From NCBI GenBank assembly GCA_014729705.1, contig WJJK01000370.1, forward strand, positions 1 through 7,751: a stretch of 7,751 bases of DNA. The letters are read 5' to 3'. Under the pieces are notes generated by a model that saw only the letters and a list, made by a program, of their open reading frames with translations, was not told where the DNA came from and ran no database searches. Below, piece after piece: positions 1 through 5,505 of this stretch. The position numbers and the translations under genes were made by a program. The DNA is from Candidatus Altarchaeales archaeon. GTDB lineage: Archaea; Altiarchaeota; Altiarchaeia; IMC4; SCGC-AAA252-I15. Positions within the stretch are counted from its first letter, which is position 1. Each line of letters opens with the position of its first letter.

Positions 1-611
1 GGCCAAAGGGTCACCCGCTTATGTTTTATCACATCAGGTGTTGTGAATTCAATGAGGTTGACGCGGCCCTTTCCGTTGAATACCTTTATCTTGATTTTCT
101 TGTTCTCCCCGACTCCCCCCCCGTCCCCGGAGCCAGTGTAATCAAGGTAATTGAAGCGGAGGTTTATGACGTCGCCTTTAGAGAGGTATCCGTCTGAATG
201 CACGGGGCCTTCGGTTAAGTATTCGACGGTGAAATCCGATGTTGTGGCCGCATCCACGCCGCCATAACCTGCAGTCGAATTAAATGATACCGTCTGCGAC
301 CCTGTCTCTGAATCAAGGATTATAATTGTTTTGTTTAGGTTCATCGCCTCTGACCCGTGTGACAACCTCAGAAACAATTCAAATTTCTCTAAATCGTTTC
401 CGCTTGAACCGTCAGTGGCGAAGACGCTTATGACTTCGATGCCGGTTACTATTCCCTTCCTAGTCTGTGACCCGGTTCCAACAGACTTCTCCTCCATGTT
501 GTATGAAACCGCAGTCAAAACCAAAGCGGCAACTGCTGCAACAAGGATAACGGCGACAAAAACAACTATGGCGGAGATACCGCTTAACCCCTTATCTCTG
601 ACTGTTCTCAT
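1..611 (-). CDS. flaB: Archaellin (archaeal flagellin), C-terminus cut by window edge
   Basis: This is a structural subunit of the archaellum filament. Reading leftward from ATG at 609-611, the frame is open for 203 codons to the window edge. Residues 1-8 end in RDKG, a class III signal peptide expected to be cut after Gly8 by the prepilin peptidase FlaK/PibD. Residues 9-35 are the hydrophobic filament-core helix (LSGISAIVVFVAVILVAAVA). Residues 36-62 match the archaellin pattern after the core (Tyr, then GTGSQT, then GIEV). The rest is a beta-rich outer domain with FELFLRLSHGSEAMNLN at 77-93, which resembles the family's GS-containing strands. N-glycosylation sequons lie at Asn93 and Asn111. 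Known archaellins are about 200-220 residues, so only a few residues should be missing. An SD-like GGTGGT lies 3 nt before the ATG. A type IV pilin-like paralogue is the main alternative. Confidence 0.88.
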   Translation of the reverse strand, partial: MRTVRDKGLSGISAIVVFVAVILVAAVAALVLTAVSYNMEEKSVGTGSQTRKGIVTGIEVISVFATDGSSGNDLEKFELFLRLSHGSEAMNLNKTIIILDSETGSQTVSFNSTAGYGGVDAATTSDFTVEYLTEGPVHSDGYLSKGDVINLRFNYLDYTGSGDGGGVGENKKIKIKVFNGKGRVNLIEFTTPDVIKHKRVTLW

Positions 612-665
612 TCAACCACCCTAGTCCCCAGATGAATGAATATAAAGTAAACTTAATATAAAAAT
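612..665 (-). promoter_or_regulatory. Putative archaellin promoter and ribosome binding site
   Basis: Read on the minus strand, a TATA-like box (TTTATATTAAG) lies at 662-652. A start of transcription about 26 nt on would fall near 626-630, in a GGGGA run, leaving a leader of about 15-19 nt. That leader contains GGTGGT at 620-615, a partial match to the archaeal SD GGAGGTGATC. A second AT-rich box at 647-639 (CTTTATATT) would start transcription inside the SD and is less likely. The spacer is only 57 bp, so some transcription may also continue from the 55-codon gene upstream. Confidence 0.45.
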
Positions 666-668
666 GTT

Positions 669-836
669 TTAACCAGATAACAGCCGGTATACTACATAGC
701 CTATGACCGCAAGTATTATCACTTCATCGGCTAATGCAAGCATTATCTTCCCCGCTTCCTTAAGCTGTGATTTAAGGGTCTTGGGTTCTTGGATTTGCTT
801 TCGAACCTCCTCATCCGGCCAATTCATCTCAGACAT
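669..836 (-). CDS. Small single-span membrane protein, 55 residues, unknown function
   Basis: I do not recognise this family. The frame runs from ATG at 834-836 to TAA at 669-671. The N-terminal part (residues 1-31) is charged and probably helical, with MNWPDEE followed by a Lys/Glu/Gln-rich stretch. Residues 32-53 are hydrophobic, with the core EVIILAVIGYVVYRLL, and fit one transmembrane helix close to the C-terminus, so the protein looks tail-anchored. A second ATG at 825-827 would remove three residues. Neither start has a clear SD; the first sits about 26 nt from an A-rich TATA-like tract, so leaderless initiation is plausible. The gene diverges from the Cys-repeat lipoprotein and lies 57 bp upstream of the archaellin in the same direction. 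The support is an intact frame, a coherent soluble-plus-membrane architecture and the fit to the gap between genes; there is no homology evidence. Confidence 0.6.
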   Translation of the reverse strand: MSEMNWPDEEVRKQIQEPKTLKSQLKEAGKIMLALADEVIILAVIGYVVYRLLSG

Positions 837-900
837 CTTTGTTTGTTAACTTATTTTTTTATTTCTTATTTTAATTCAAACAGTTTCAAAAAGTAAAGCC
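837..900. promoter_or_regulatory. Divergent AT-rich promoter region
   Basis: The 64 bp between the two divergent genes are strongly AT-rich at 851-879. On the plus strand TATTTTAA (about 867-874) is centred roughly 30 nt before the ATG at 901. On the minus strand an AAATAAGAAATAAAA tract (about 870-856) is centred roughly 26 nt before the ATG at 836. Neither start codon has an SD. The spacing fits leaderless transcription in both directions from overlapping TATA-like boxes. This is inferred from spacing and composition only. Confidence 0.4.
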
Positions 901-1440
901 ATGAGTATGTGGGAAAAGTTTACGGTGCTGTTAATATCCTTATTTATGGGTTGTACCGCGCCCGACGATATGGGTCGAGAGTTTATTGTATCCTGCGGGG
1001 AATTAGAACACCCCCATATCAGGGATCTTTGCATTATGCGGCAAGCAATTAAATCCAAGGAACCCTTCACCTGCCAAGACTTAAATAACGCAAGCTTAAG
1101 GGAAGTCTGCAGGCGGTTTGTAGCATATGAGAAGAAGGACCCCGAACTATGCCGCAGTATCGAGTCAGAAAACCAAAGGGACCTGTGTCTTTGGAGGCTG
1201 GCGGAAAACACATCGGAGGAAGCATTATGCCAGGGGATAGAATCCTGTCAAGTAAAAGACGAATGCTTAATCGAGGTAGCCGAGAAAACAAGAGACCCCA
1301 ACACTTGTTTCAAGGTGGGTGATCAGGTTAAAAAAGACCTATGCATCCTCATGTTAAGCCGTAAAACGGGAAACAAATCATTGTGCTATGAGATATCGGA
1401 AACCCAAACATTAAACCACTGCCACAAAACAATGATTTAA
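901..1440 (+). CDS. Cys-repeat predicted lipoprotein (six 26-residue repeats)
   Basis: This 179-residue protein is a predicted secreted or membrane-anchored protein of unknown function. Residues 1-18 form a signal-like segment: a Lys-containing start, hydrophobic residues 7-17, then Gly-Cys with Cys18 as a possible lipid-attachment cysteine. The mature part has 13 cysteines; 12 fall in a strict rhythm at 32, 44, 58, 70, 84, 96, 110, 122, 136, 148, 162 and 174, alternating 12 and 14 residues apart. Each unit reads roughly C-x2-[ILV]-x5-[RK]-[DE]-x-C, then a helix-like segment with Ala or Ser five residues after the second Cys. Cys116 is the only extra one. The pattern suggests stacked helical hairpins, each closed by a disulfide, in an oxidising extracellular setting. 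I have a general recollection of similar Cys-periodic proteins in archaeal genomes but no named family. The ATG at 901 was chosen because it gives a complete signal segment; ATG 907 is an alternative. Confidence 0.8.
   Translation: MSMWEKFTVLLISLFMGCTAPDDMGREFIVSCGELEHPHIRDLCIMRQAIKSKEPFTCQDLNNASLREVCRRFVAYEKKDPELCRSIESENQRDLCLWRLAENTSEEALCQGIESCQVKDECLIEVAEKTRDPNTCFKVGDQVKKDLCILMLSRKTGNKSLCYEISETQTLNHCHKTMI
994..1422 (+). repeat. Six-unit Cys repeat (26 residues, 78 bp period) inside the lipoprotein gene
   Basis: The units begin at Cys32, Cys58, Cys84, Cys110, Cys136 and Cys162. In every unit the second Cys is exactly 12 residues later and the next unit starts exactly 14 after that, without a single insertion or deletion. 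Position 4 of each unit is Leu, Ile or Val, and positions 10-11 are Arg/Lys plus Asp/Glu in units 1-5. Unit 6 has lost the charged pair (Leu-Asn) and stops five residues after its second Cys. The conservation is at protein level; the DNA copies have diverged. Confidence 0.9.
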
Positions 1441-1524
1441 ATGCGTGGAGGAAACCCCGCTGCACCGTCTTTGTATTTCTTTGTATTTATTTCTCTGTTG
1501 TAAGTATCATTTAGGTGACTTAAA
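1441..1524 (+). promoter_or_regulatory. T-rich spacer: probable terminator, then promoter and SD for the downstream operon
   Basis: A pyrimidine-rich tract at 1468-1496 contains a perfect tandem 10-bp repeat (TCTTTGTATT at 1468-1477 and 1478-1487). T-rich tracts of this kind act as archaeal terminators, so this may end the Cys-repeat gene. The same tract carries TATA-like sequences (around 1471-1478 and 1484-1492) that could drive the next gene. A clear SD, AGGTGA, lies at 1513-1518, 6 nt before the ATG at 1525. The roles are inferred from position. Confidence 0.45.
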
Positions 1525-1731
1525 ATGGGAGACGGCTACACGCAGCAGATATACAATGAAGTATACAACATGAGGTATAAGTTGGATGAATTGATTAACA
1601 TGAAGTATCAAGTCGAGAATCTGGGTGAGCGGTTAAATCAATCAAGCGATCTTTTAAGGGAGAACAACGAGTTACTCAAGGAGATACGCGACCACCTTAA
1701 AAAGAAGGACTCAAGCGGCCCCACATTTTAG
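1525..1731 (+). CDS. Small leucine-zipper-like coiled-coil protein, 68 residues
   Basis: I do not recognise a family. The protein is almost entirely predicted coiled coil. Hydrophobic residues recur exactly every seven positions at Ile9, Met16, Leu23, Val30, Leu37, Leu44, Leu51 and Leu58. A second hydrophobic series (Val13 and Leu20, then Met26, Leu33 and Ile54) makes up much of the other core position. The last eight residues (DSSGPTF) look disordered. There is no signal peptide or membrane segment, so it should be cytoplasmic and probably forms dimers or higher oligomers. A strong SD (AGGTGA, 6 nt spacing) makes the start secure. It is the first gene of the plus-strand run and ends 19 bp before the RNA methyltransferase, which points to co-transcription. 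Whether it partners with that enzyme cannot be read from the sequence. Confidence 0.75.
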   Translation: MGDGYTQQIYNEVYNMRYKLDELINMKYQVENLGERLNQSSDLLRENNELLKEIRDHLKKKDSSGPTF

Positions 1732-1750
1732 GGTTAACACGTGGTTGTGA

Positions 1751-2641
1751 GTGAAACTTACAAAGGAATTTAGGGACTACCATAGAGGAATCCTCGGACC
1801 CCATTATAGCGGGTTCGAAGAGAATCTATTCAATCCTAAAACACGTGCTTCAATCAGGGTAAACACCCTCAAAATCGGGAAGAAAGATGTTGAAAAAATA
1901 CTGGGGGAAAACAATATAGAGTACGCTGACATACCCTGGTGTGATTCAGGGTTGTGGACTTCCAACACTAACCTTGACTTAATACACCACCAACTAGGCT
2001 ACTACTACATCCAGTCCGCAGCCTCCATGATACCCGCTGAAGCCCTAAACCCCGGTGAAGGGGATTTGGTTCTTGATTTATGCGCAGCTCCGGGGGGGAA
2101 AACAACCCACATCTCCCAGTTGATGGGAAACAGGGGTTCGGTCGCGGCAAACGAGAGTTCACCCCCGCGCATACGCGCATTAGTATACAACATCCAACGA
2201 TGCGCAGCATCCAACGTCTACGTCACGAAACAGGATGGATGCAGATATTATTCCGAGAAACCCTTCGACAAGATACTTGTGGACGCCCCCTGCAGCGACG
2301 TCGGCACAGCCCCAAGAAACAGGAAGAAGATAATCCAATGGAGGAGGGGGAAATCAATTAAGTTGTCTGTTGTACAGAAAAAACTCATACACCAAGCCTT
2401 CCGCCTCCTTAAACCCGGGGGCGTCTTGGTTTATTCAACGTGTACAACACCCCTTGAGGAAAACGAACACGTAATACAGTACCTGCTTGAGAGGGAGGAG
2501 ACCGCAAAAATAAAAAAGATAAAACTAAAAGGCTTGGACTGCGCGGAGGGTTTGAGCCGAAAGACACGTCACTGCCTCAGACTTCTGCCTCAACACAGCA
2601 TAGGGGAATCCTATTTCATAGCGAAAATCGAGAAAAAATGA
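1751..2641 (+). CDS. NOL1/NOP2/Sun-family RNA (cytosine-C5) methyltransferase
   Basis: This enzyme transfers a methyl group from S-adenosylmethionine to carbon 5 of cytosine in tRNA or rRNA. In its 296 residues, the N-terminal RNA-binding part carries the family signature TRASIRVNTLK at 31-41. The SAM-binding motif I, VLDLCAAPGGKT, is at 107-118, followed by the acidic Glu135 region. Motif IV DAPC is at 178-181 (Cys181, product release) and motif VI STC at 229-231 (Cys231, the catalytic nucleophile), followed by ENE at 237-239. The tail GESYFIAKI resembles the family's usual GFFIA ending. No PUA domain is present; it lies in the next gene. Motif IV reads CSDVG where most family members have CSG. 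The GTG start is forced: an in-frame TGA sits at 1748-1750, directly before it, and the next in-frame ATG is far inside (Met93). No good SD is seen. The exact target base cannot be assigned. Confidence 0.93.
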   Translation: MKLTKEFRDYHRGILGPHYSGFEENLFNPKTRASIRVNTLKIGKKDVEKILGENNIEYADIPWCDSGLWTSNTNLDLIHHQLGYYYIQSAASMIPAEALNPGEGDLVLDLCAAPGGKTTHISQLMGNRGSVAANESSPPRIRALVYNIQRCAASNVYVTKQDGCRYYSEKPFDKILVDAPCSDVGTAPRNRKKIIQWRRGKSIKLSVVQKKLIHQAFRLLKPGGVLVYSTCTTPLEENEHVIQYLLEREETAKIKKIKLKGLDCAEGLSRKTRHCLRLLPQHSIGESYFIAKIEKK

Positions 2642-3093
2642 TTGAAAAACTAGACAAGAGTAAATCAAAAAAGATATTGGGGGATATAAACACACACTTT
2701 CAATCAGACTACGAGCCAACAGGGACATTATTAAGCAAAAAAAAGGGGGATACCCTAAAGATCTTTCTCTACAGCGGCGACTACCTGCCCGAGAGCCTGC
2801 TTCATTGGGTGGGAGTGCACATAGCATCCTTTAACGGATACCTTAGATTATTGTCGGTTGAAGGTGCGCAGGCGGTTGCAAAGACGGCCGACAGGAATGT
2901 CGTTGAAGTAAGCAAAAAACAGGTTGAGCAGGTTATGGCGGGCAGGGACATAGAGGTGGACGGGATGTATGAAGGCTGCGTCATACTTCGGCGGGGGCCG
3001 GACGTAGTCGGCGTCGGCACGGCGGAAAACAAAAAAATAGTCAACGAAATCGCGACATCAAGAAGATTGATCAGATACCCTAAACGTGATTAA
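2638..3093 (+). CDS. PUA-domain RNA-binding protein, likely partner of the methyltransferase
   Basis: This is a 151-residue cytoplasmic protein with two parts. Residues 1-85 form an alpha/beta pre-PUA-like domain. Residues about 88-148 form a PUA domain: VSKKQVEQVMAGRDIEVDG (91-109), then a strand pair GCVILRRG (113-120), then VVGVGTAE (123-130) and a basic C-terminal strand. PUA domains bind structured RNA and commonly sit on RNA-modifying enzymes, including at the C-terminus of RsmF-type m5C methyltransferases. It resembles the archaeal COG3270-type proteins linked to the NOL1/NOP2 family. The gene overlaps the methyltransferase by 4 bp (ATGA) and has no SD of its own, so translation is probably coupled. 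The inference is that it delivers RNA to, or completes, the neighbouring enzyme. No catalytic motif is visible. Confidence 0.82.
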   Translation: MIEKLDKSKSKKILGDINTHFQSDYEPTGTLLSKKKGDTLKIFLYSGDYLPESLLHWVGVHIASFNGYLRLLSVEGAQAVAKTADRNVVEVSKKQVEQVMAGRDIEVDGMYEGCVILRRGPDVVGVGTAENKKIVNEIATSRRLIRYPKRD

Positions 3094-3123
3094 TATCCTT
3101 GTTTTTCTAATTAATCCCCTACA
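3094..3123 (+). promoter_or_regulatory. Short spacer before serA: T-run and possible TATA-like element
   Basis: These 30 bp are AT-rich, with TTTTT at 3102-3106. TTAATAT at 3091-3097 overlaps the previous stop codon and is centred about 30 nt before the ATG at 3124. The ATG has no SD, so leaderless initiation from an internal promoter is possible. It could equally be plain operon spacer. Confidence 0.25.
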
Positions 3124-4035
3124 ATGAAACCCCGGATCATCATCACAGACAAACTGCATGAGCGGGCGGTTTCCCTTGCCGAGGAATTCGCCGAAGTAGA
3201 CGAGAAACTAAATCTCACGCCCCAAAAACTAAGCGAAGAAATAGCAGGCTACGACGCCATCATCATCCGGTCGGGCACTAAACTGACAAAAGAAATCATT
3301 GAAAAAAGCAGTTTGAAGGCCATAGGCCGGGCGGGGGTCGGCTTAGACAATGTGGACCTTAAGGCTTGCGCGGAAAAGAACATAAAGGTCTTCAACTCGC
3401 CGGAATCCTCAACCATATCTGTTGCCGAACACTCTATCGGCCTTATGCTTTCCTTCATAAGAAACACCTGCAAGGGACATGCATCCCTGAAGGAAGGCAG
3501 GTGGGATAGGAAAAAATATCTCGGCAACGAAGTATACGGTAAAACTCTGGGGGTCATCGGATTCGGCAGAATCGGCAGGGAAGTCGCTTTAAGGGCTAAA
3601 TCCTTTGGAATGAATGTGTGTGTATACGATCCTCACATAACAAGCGAAGACGCCCGTGAATTCGGATGCACCCACAGCGGGTTAACGAAACTTCTTAACT
3701 CAGCAGATATTGTGACCCTCCACGTGCCCGCAACCGATGAAACTAAGAACCTGATAAACAAAGAAACCCTATCTCAGATGAAAAAAGACGCTTTCCTTGT
3801 GAACACGTCCCGTGGGGCGGTCGTCGACGAAGACGCCCTCTATCAGACGCTTAAGGATGGAAACATTAAGGGAGCGGCCTTGGACGTGTTCCAAAACGAG
3901 CCTCCGAAAGACAGCCCCCTACTTGGTCTTGAAAACGTAGTTTTAACGCCGCATCTTGCGGCTTCAACACAGGAGGCTCAAATCAACGCAGGCACGGTGG
4001 TGGTTGAGAAAATCAGAAACCATCTTATGAACTGA
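3124..4035 (+). CDS. serA: D-3-phosphoglycerate dehydrogenase, short form without ACT domain
   Basis: This enzyme oxidises 3-phosphoglycerate to 3-phosphohydroxypyruvate with NAD+, the first step of the phosphorylated serine pathway, in the cytoplasm. Its 303 residues fit the D-2-hydroxyacid dehydrogenase fold. The substrate loop is IIRSGTKLT (47-55), followed by GRAGVGLDNVD (68-78). The Rossmann motif GFGRIG is at 146-151, with Asp169 at the end of the next strand to select NAD. The catalytic set is Arg230 (in NTSRGAVVDE), Glu259 (in DVFQNEPP) and His277 (in TPHLAAST). The long SerA of many bacteria and methanogens continues for about 200 more residues with ASB and ACT domains that give serine feedback. 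This copy stops right after the catalytic core, like the roughly 307-residue Pyrococcus type, so allosteric control by serine through an ACT domain is not expected. A glyoxylate or hydroxypyruvate reductase activity is the main alternative. It lies 12 bp before polB. Confidence 0.85.
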   Translation: MKPRIIITDKLHERAVSLAEEFAEVDEKLNLTPQKLSEEIAGYDAIIIRSGTKLTKEIIEKSSLKAIGRAGVGLDNVDLKACAEKNIKVFNSPESSTISVAEHSIGLMLSFIRNTCKGHASLKEGRWDRKKYLGNEVYGKTLGVIGFGRIGREVALRAKSFGMNVCVYDPHITSEDAREFGCTHSGLTKLLNSADIVTLHVPATDETKNLINKETLSQMKKDAFLVNTSRGAVVDEDALYQTLKDGNIKGAALDVFQNEPPKDSPLLGLENVVLTPHLAASTQEAQINAGTVVVEKIRNHLMN

Positions 4036-4036
4036 T

Positions 4037-4042
4037 GTGATC
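4037..4042 (+). promoter_or_regulatory. Shine-Dalgarno site deciding the GTG start of polB
   Basis: GTGATC matches the 3' part of the archaeal SD consensus GGAGGTGATC and lies 5 nt before GTG at 4048. It begins 1 nt after the serA stop codon (TGA, 4033-4035). It supports the GTG start; there is no in-frame ATG nearby. Confidence 0.6.
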
Positions 4043-4047
4043 TACAA

Positions 4048-5505
4048 GTGGATGAAGAACAAGCAATAGCTGTTTTCACGGAAAACCAGTTAATCGCAGA
4101 ACCCCAAGCCCTGGAAGATATTATAAAAAAAAAGTTAGACCCAGAAAAGATAGCCGAAAAAGCCCGCGATGCGGGGGTTTGGTTCATCAACCAGGAGTTT
4201 CTCGTTGAATACGCAAAGGTTGAGGAAAAAGAGGTGGTGGTTGAGAGAACCAGGAAATGCGTTAGATCAGACCTGCCCGACCTGCTTGAAATTAATGGTG
4301 ATTCGGATGTCAGCGGACAGTCAACCTGCCGGGGAGAACTTGAAGACTTCGTATCCTATTTTAACGAAAGATACAAGGAGATAGGTAAAACATTGAAGGA
4401 GAGAATAGAATTCCGCGACACAGTGCCTGTTTCCTCGCTTAAATCCCTGCCCGTCAACGGCACAACCAAAATAATTGGGATGGTGTCAGATAAAAGAGAG
4501 AGCACGCGATACCGTTTTCTTGAGCTTGAGGATACGCAAGGGGAGATAACAGTGCTTTTAACCCCCAACAACGAGAAAGCATACAATGAATATGACAACG
4601 TCCTTTTAGACGACGTGATAGGCGTGCGAGGCCGCATGAACAACGACCTGTTCATAGCAGAGGAATTGACTGCCCCCGACATACCTCTTACACGAACACC
4701 CAACTACGCTTCAGAGGAGGTTTATGCCGCATTCCTATCCGACATCCACGTTGGAAGCTACTTATTCCAGGAGAAACAATTCCAGTCCTTGCTGAATTGG
4801 CTTTGCGGTTCAGGCAACAATCAAAGCATTTCAAAGAAGTTGAAGTACATCTTCATAGCAGGAGATCTGGTTGACGGGATAGGCATATACCCTACCCAGG
4901 AGGAGGAGTTGGTGATACCTGACATAGAAAAACAATACGATTTTTTGGCTTACCTGCTTGAACAGATCCCCAAAGACATACGGGTTGTGGCTGGGATGGG
5001 CAACCACGATGCAACAAGGATAGCGGAACCTCAGCCACGGATTCCAGAGGCATTATGTCCCAGATTATATTCTTTGGAGAATGTGTCTGTTGTGGGAAAC
5101 CCTGTTAAGATGAGCGCCCACGGCGTGAAAATCCTGATGTACCACGGCACTAGCATGGATTCAGTGATAGCCAATCTCTCAGGTTCAACCTACCGGGAAC
5201 CGGATAAACCCATGATTGAATACATAAAAAGAAGGACACTCGCACCCTCCTGGGGGAGTAACCTTATTGCTCCTGAAGACCGCGACTACCTCTACATCAA
5301 CGAGGTGCCGGACATCTTCCACGCAGGCCACGTCCACACAAACGGGTACAGCAAATACAAGGGTGTTTCGGTAATAAACTCCGGAACCTGGCAGGGGAAA
5401 ACAAAGTACCAGGAGCAGTTAGGCCATCAACCCACTCCCTGCAGGCTGCCTGTGATGAATCTTTCGAACCACGACGTTAGGATACTTGATTTCGGGGGCA
5501 GCTAA
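4048..5505 (+). CDS. polB: DNA polymerase D small subunit DP1 (3'-5' exonuclease)
   Basis: DP1 is the proofreading and structural subunit of the archaeal replicative polymerase PolD; it binds the C-terminal part of DP2. Its 485 residues hold a helical N-terminal domain (about 1-60), a short variable linker (60-125), an OB fold (about 125-215, including EITVLLTP at 166-173) and a calcineurin/Mre11-like phosphoesterase domain (225-485). The metal-binding motifs are all kept: SDIHVGS (231-237), AGDLVDGIGIYP (271-282), GNHDATR (318-324), MYHG (364-367) and FHAGHVH (424-430), with INSGTWQ at 443-449. The putative ligands Asp232, His234, Asp273, Asn319, His320, His366, His428 and His430 are present, so the nuclease should be active, unlike the inactivated eukaryotic B-subunits. 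It is shorter than the roughly 600-residue Pyrococcus and Methanocaldococcus proteins, mainly through a short linker. It starts with GTG, follows serA by 12 bp in the same frame, and overlaps polC by 1 bp. Confidence 0.96.
   Translation: MDEEQAIAVFTENQLIAEPQALEDIIKKKLDPEKIAEKARDAGVWFINQEFLVEYAKVEEKEVVVERTRKCVRSDLPDLLEINGDSDVSGQSTCRGELEDFVSYFNERYKEIGKTLKERIEFRDTVPVSSLKSLPVNGTTKIIGMVSDKRESTRYRFLELEDTQGEITVLLTPNNEKAYNEYDNVLLDDVIGVRGRMNNDLFIAEELTAPDIPLTRTPNYASEEVYAAFLSDIHVGSYLFQEKQFQSLLNWLCGSGNNQSISKKLKYIFIAGDLVDGIGIYPTQEEELVIPDIEKQYDFLAYLLEQIPKDIRVVAGMGNHDATRIAEPQPRIPEALCPRLYSLENVSVVGNPVKMSAHGVKILMYHGTSMDSVIANLSGSTYREPDKPMIEYIKRRTLAPSWGSNLIAPEDRDYLYINEVPDIFHAGHVHTNGYSKYKGVSVINSGTWQGKTKYQEQLGHQPTPCRLPVMNLSNHDVRILDFGGS

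Noticed and set aside
331..624. 97-codon plus-strand open frame opposite the archaellin
   Set aside because: It lies antisense to a recognisable archaellin and its translation has no coherent domain.
612..900. tRNA or other structured RNA in the intergenic gaps
   Set aside because: No cloverleaf or GGTTCGA-type T-loop is seen. The gaps not explained by genes are at most 84 bp, and no stretch over 300 bases lacks a gene.
876..1291. Two minus-strand open frames (876-1211 and 1067-1291) opposite the Cys-repeat gene
   Set aside because: They are shadows of the repeat gene, whose strict Cys periodicity shows the true coding strand.
1441..1503. A 20-codon open frame (ATG 1441 to TAA 1501-1503) directly after the Cys-repeat gene
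   Set aside because: It has no SD and its second half is the T-rich terminator-like repeat, which gives a low-complexity Phe/Leu tail by chance.
1968..2827. Several open frames overlapping the methyltransferase and PUA genes on both strands
   Set aside because: They overlap well-supported conserved genes and show no recognisable protein features.
2802..3557. Minus-strand open frames (2802-3044 and 3249-3557) opposite the PUA and serA genes
   Set aside because: They are antisense shadows of conserved genes.
4163..4180. GC-rich hairpin (CCCGC-GAT-GCGGG) followed by GGTTT, resembling a bacterial terminator
   Set aside because: It lies inside the conserved N-terminal domain of polB, has a 3-nt loop and only three Ts, and matches ordinary codons (ARDAG).
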